Virus record (IMG/VR): IMGVR_UViG_3300045738_001195
Span: 1-20,752 of that record
DNA from: a virus
Length of the DNA stretch: 20,752 bases
Strand: one strand, 5' to 3'
Shown here: in pieces, positions 19,160 through 20,752 of the stretch
Layout: every line of letters begins with the position of its first letter
Position numbering within the stretch: the first letter of the stretch is position 1
Position numbers and translations under genes: made by a program
The notes under the pieces: generated by a model
Databases searched by the model: none
What the model was told of the DNA's origin: nothing
What the model saw: the letters and a program-made list of their open reading frames with translations, nothing else

Positions 19160-20452
19160 TTAGGCGGTCGTGTAATCCAAAACAGCCGCGAAAGATTGAG
19201 CGTGACGAACAGCCACATCAACATCTTGCAGCACGATTACGCGCGTGTTGCCGGCAGACCCGCCGGTGTAGGGATCGACCAGAACATCCGGCGAAGACCA
19301 AAAAGCCATTATCAGTTGCGAGAAATCACCAAAGATCATGGCCGAGCAAGTGCCCGACGCTGAACCCTTGGTGAGGTCAGACGGCACATGGCTGGTGATC
19401 CCCATGTTGTAGCCGTAGAGGCCGGTCCAAGGGGATTCCATAATCATCACGCTATCGCCGGAACCCTTGGCGGTCGATGACAATTTCCCCTTGACCTTTG
19501 AATTGGTAAGGTAATGCAAATTGTCCGTTAGCGCCGCGTTATCCGCCTCAACCTCTTTCACAAGATTGATGGCAGACGCCCAGGTCGGCGCACCGCCGTT
19601 TGTCCCAATCGCCACAGAGCCGATTCCGCTAGTCTGCGTTATGCCCGTTGGCTCGTTGGAACCGCCGCCCTCGATGGTGACATCTTCCAGCTTCGCGGCA
19701 ATAGAAGCCAGCAGGTCGTCTCGGACAACTGCCTCGGCCGATGGATCAGCCTGGGCCATCAACTTCCGCGAGATGTCCGTGAAGACGCCTAAAGTTTTCG
19801 GAGCCAAAGTAACAGAGGCAAAAGTCTGGTTGACCTCCGCCACCGCCGAACCTTCGCCGACGAACGCCGCCGTGGCCCCGGCACTAATTTTCGGGATCGC
19901 GATATCGCCAACCAGGCCGCTCATAAATTTCATCCCCAACCCAGCCGTCACCAAACGGCCGCGCAGGGCTGAAATAAACTCTGATCCCAAGTGATCGGTG
20001 CCTTTCAGAAAACCACCGTCGGCATTTGTGCCGGCGATCAGATTACGCTGTCGCCACATGGCGCCAGGGGTGAAAAACCCCTTTGGAGTGCGGCCAGATT
20101 GGTGCGCAATCTCGTCACTAACTTCGCGCTCGTAACCGGCTTCACGCCAATCGCCTGTGCTGGATGCCCTGACCGCGCGAAGGAACGAGAATTCTCGGTG
20201 TTCTGATTTCTGAATATCAGGCTCCGCGAGTTCCAGCGGCTTGGCATCGCCGATCACGTCCAGCAATTCGCCTCGGAATTGCTCGACGGTGCGGCCTTTG
20301 CCGATAGCAGCTTCGGCCAAATCGCGGCGGTTATGCTTGGCGCCAAGGGCCAGGATTTCTCCGGTGGACTTGGCAAATTCGGCGCGGGCTTCGGCGGCTG
20401 CCTCGGCGCGGGCCTCGTCGACGTTGATGCCGACCTCGATGTTCGTTTCCAT
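19160..20452 (-). CDS. Putative independently translated major capsid protein (internal start), 430 aa
   Basis: Inside the fusion frame, ATG 20452 (METNIEVGINVDE) is preceded by a perfect AAAGGAG with a 6-nt gap. Initiation here would give delta domain plus capsid, 430 aa, close to the normal size of an HK97-type precursor. The protease:capsid ratio needed in a head is very low, so independent capsid initiation would make sense. The product is inferred; the ribosome binding site is seen directly. Confidence 0.6.
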   Translation of the reverse strand: METNIEVGINVDEARAEAAAEARAEFAKSTGEILALGAKHNRRDLAEAAIGKGRTVEQFRGELLDVIGDAKPLELAEPDIQKSEHREFSFLRAVRASSTGDWREAGYEREVSDEIAHQSGRTPKGFFTPGAMWRQRNLIAGTNADGGFLKGTDHLGSEFISALRGRLVTAGLGMKFMSGLVGDIAIPKISAGATAAFVGEGSAVAEVNQTFASVTLAPKTLGVFTDISRKLMAQADPSAEAVVRDDLLASIAAKLEDVTIEGGGSNEPTGITQTSGIGSVAIGTNGGAPTWASAINLVKEVEADNAALTDNLHYLTNSKVKGKLSSTAKGSGDSVMIMESPWTGLYGYNMGITSHVPSDLTKGSASGTCSAMIFGDFSQLIMAFWSSPDVLVDPYTGGSAGNTRVIVLQDVDVAVRHAQSFAAVLDYTTA

Positions 20453-20752
20453 TTTAATCTCCTTTGGAACGGTTGCGATTGAAGCCGACCGCCCAACGCC
20501 GACCGTGTGGTCGGCTGGAATTGAGACAATGCTGGCCTCCATGGGTGTCCATCGCGTCGCGGTGAAGACCGTCCCGTCCTCGCCTTCGGATTTGGACATT
20601 TCGTCGATGCGGTACCCCACGCTGACATTTGCGCGGATACCGTCGACCACATCGGTGAAGACTTCATCGGCCAGTTCGCCTTTTCCGAAGCGCACTTTGG
20701 CGCGGGTCTTCCGCGCATCACTGTCGATGGTGACTTCCTCGATAACTCCGAT
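19160..20752 (-). CDS. Fused prohead protease-major capsid protein (partial, runs off right edge)
   Basis: The frame is open through base 20752, giving 530 visible residues without a start. The first ~75 residues are the end of an S78 prohead protease: EEVTIDSDARKTRAKVRFG, DVVDGIRANVSVGYRI with the probable catalytic Ser, then WTPMEASIVSIPAD. A linker with an Ala/Glu/Arg-rich coiled-coil delta domain follows (EARAEAAAEARAEF). Then comes an HK97-fold capsid: GGFLKGTDHLGSEFISALR, AAFVGEGSAVAEVNQTFASVTLAPKTLGVFTDISRKL, and DVDVAVRHAQSFAAV at the end. Fused protease-capsid genes are known in HK97-like phages. The protease should cut itself free and remove the delta domain during head maturation. 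An internal start that would give separate capsid protein is listed separately. Confidence 0.9.
   Translation of the reverse strand: MGVIEEVTIDSDARKTRAKVRFGKGELADEVFTDVVDGIRANVSVGYRIDEMSKSEGEDGTVFTATRWTPMEASIVSIPADHTVGVGRSASIATVPKEIKMETNIEVGINVDEARAEAAAEARAEFAKSTGEILALGAKHNRRDLAEAAIGKGRTVEQFRGELLDVIGDAKPLELAEPDIQKSEHREFSFLRAVRASSTGDWREAGYEREVSDEIAHQSGRTPKGFFTPGAMWRQRNLIAGTNADGGFLKGTDHLGSEFISALRGRLVTAGLGMKFMSGLVGDIAIPKISAGATAAFVGEGSAVAEVNQTFASVTLAPKTLGVFTDISRKLMAQADPSAEAVVRDDLLASIAAKLEDVTIEGGGSNEPTGITQTSGIGSVAIGTNGGAPTWASAINLVKEVEADNAALTDNLHYLTNSKVKGKLSSTAKGSGDSVMIMESPWTGLYGYNMGITSHVPSDLTKGSASGTCSAMIFGDFSQLIMAFWSSPDVLVDPYTGGSAGNTRVIVLQDVDVAVRHAQSFAAVLDYTTA
20459..20465 (-). promoter_or_regulatory. 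Internal ribosome binding site AAAGGAG within the protease-capsid fusion
   Basis: It encodes part of Pro-Lys-Glu-Ile in the fusion frame, yet forms a near-consensus Shine-Dalgarno sequence 6 nt before ATG 20452. It falls precisely at the boundary between protease and capsid-precursor domains. Confidence 0.65.

Noticed and set aside
1-20752. CRISPR array, insertion sequence or known anti-phage defence island
   Set aside because: No regularly spaced repeats, transposase motifs or terminal inverted repeats were seen, and the accessory genes have ordinary phage explanations.

Overview
The window is part of a temperate, siphovirus-type phage genome. The host is most likely an alphaproteobacterium. 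The strongest host evidence is a GcrA-like cell-cycle regulator gene at the left edge, because GcrA is essentially an alphaproteobacterial family. The DNA is GC-rich apart from a visibly AT-richer patch in the tail-fibre gene. No ribosomal RNA, CRISPR array, insertion sequence or clear bacterial housekeeping gene is present.

Layout. (1) Positions 1-2453, leftward early operon: Cro-like regulator, Dam-type adenine methyltransferase, PD-(D/E)XK-like nuclease, small membrane protein, VRR-NUC nuclease, 54-aa protein, then GcrA running off the edge. Most of these genes overlap by 4 nt. (2) 2454-3301, immunity region: an S24 self-cleaving repressor lies between two inverted, near-identical promoter-operator cassettes (35 bp, 3 differences), with an additional operator (O3) on the repressor side of the left one. 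(3) 3302-7706, rightward operon: small phage proteins, a YqaJ-type exonuclease and ERF annealing protein pair, NinB-like and HNH-like proteins, an excisionase-like protein and a tyrosine integrase. (4) 7701-7906: a complete-looking attP, made of the 3' half of a tRNA-Glu-like gene flanked on both sides by GTTTGAA arm-type repeats. (5) 7908-10237, leftward: small ORFs, overlapping Rz/Rz1-like spanins, holin, M15 endolysin, a membrane/coiled-coil protein and a secreted trypsin-like protease. (6) 10234-20752, leftward structural genes, listed here from right to left: fused prohead protease and HK97-type capsid protein, head-tail connector genes, tail tube, tail chaperone with a programmed -1 frameshift, tape measure, two tail-tip proteins and an S74 tail fibre.

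How it works together. The repressor probably silences both early promoters through paired operators spaced 21 bp apart. When it cleaves itself after SOS induction, the left operon (methylation, nucleases, GcrA) and the right operon (recombination, Xis, Int) would both be switched on. Structural and lysis genes are transcribed leftward from beyond the right edge and converge on attP. Terminase, portal, replication genes and the N-terminal part of the protease are not in the window. Phage genes and arm sites on both sides of the att core suggest that the DNA is a free, excised or tandem phage genome and not one end of a single integrated prophage.

The main novelty candidates are the duplicated promoter-operator cassette with an apparently leaderless cro-like mRNA, the pairing of GcrA with a phage methyltransferase, the internal ribosome binding site inside the protease-capsid fusion, the terminator embedded in a signal-peptide coding sequence, and the secreted protease beside the lysis genes. 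I found no convincing new defence system.
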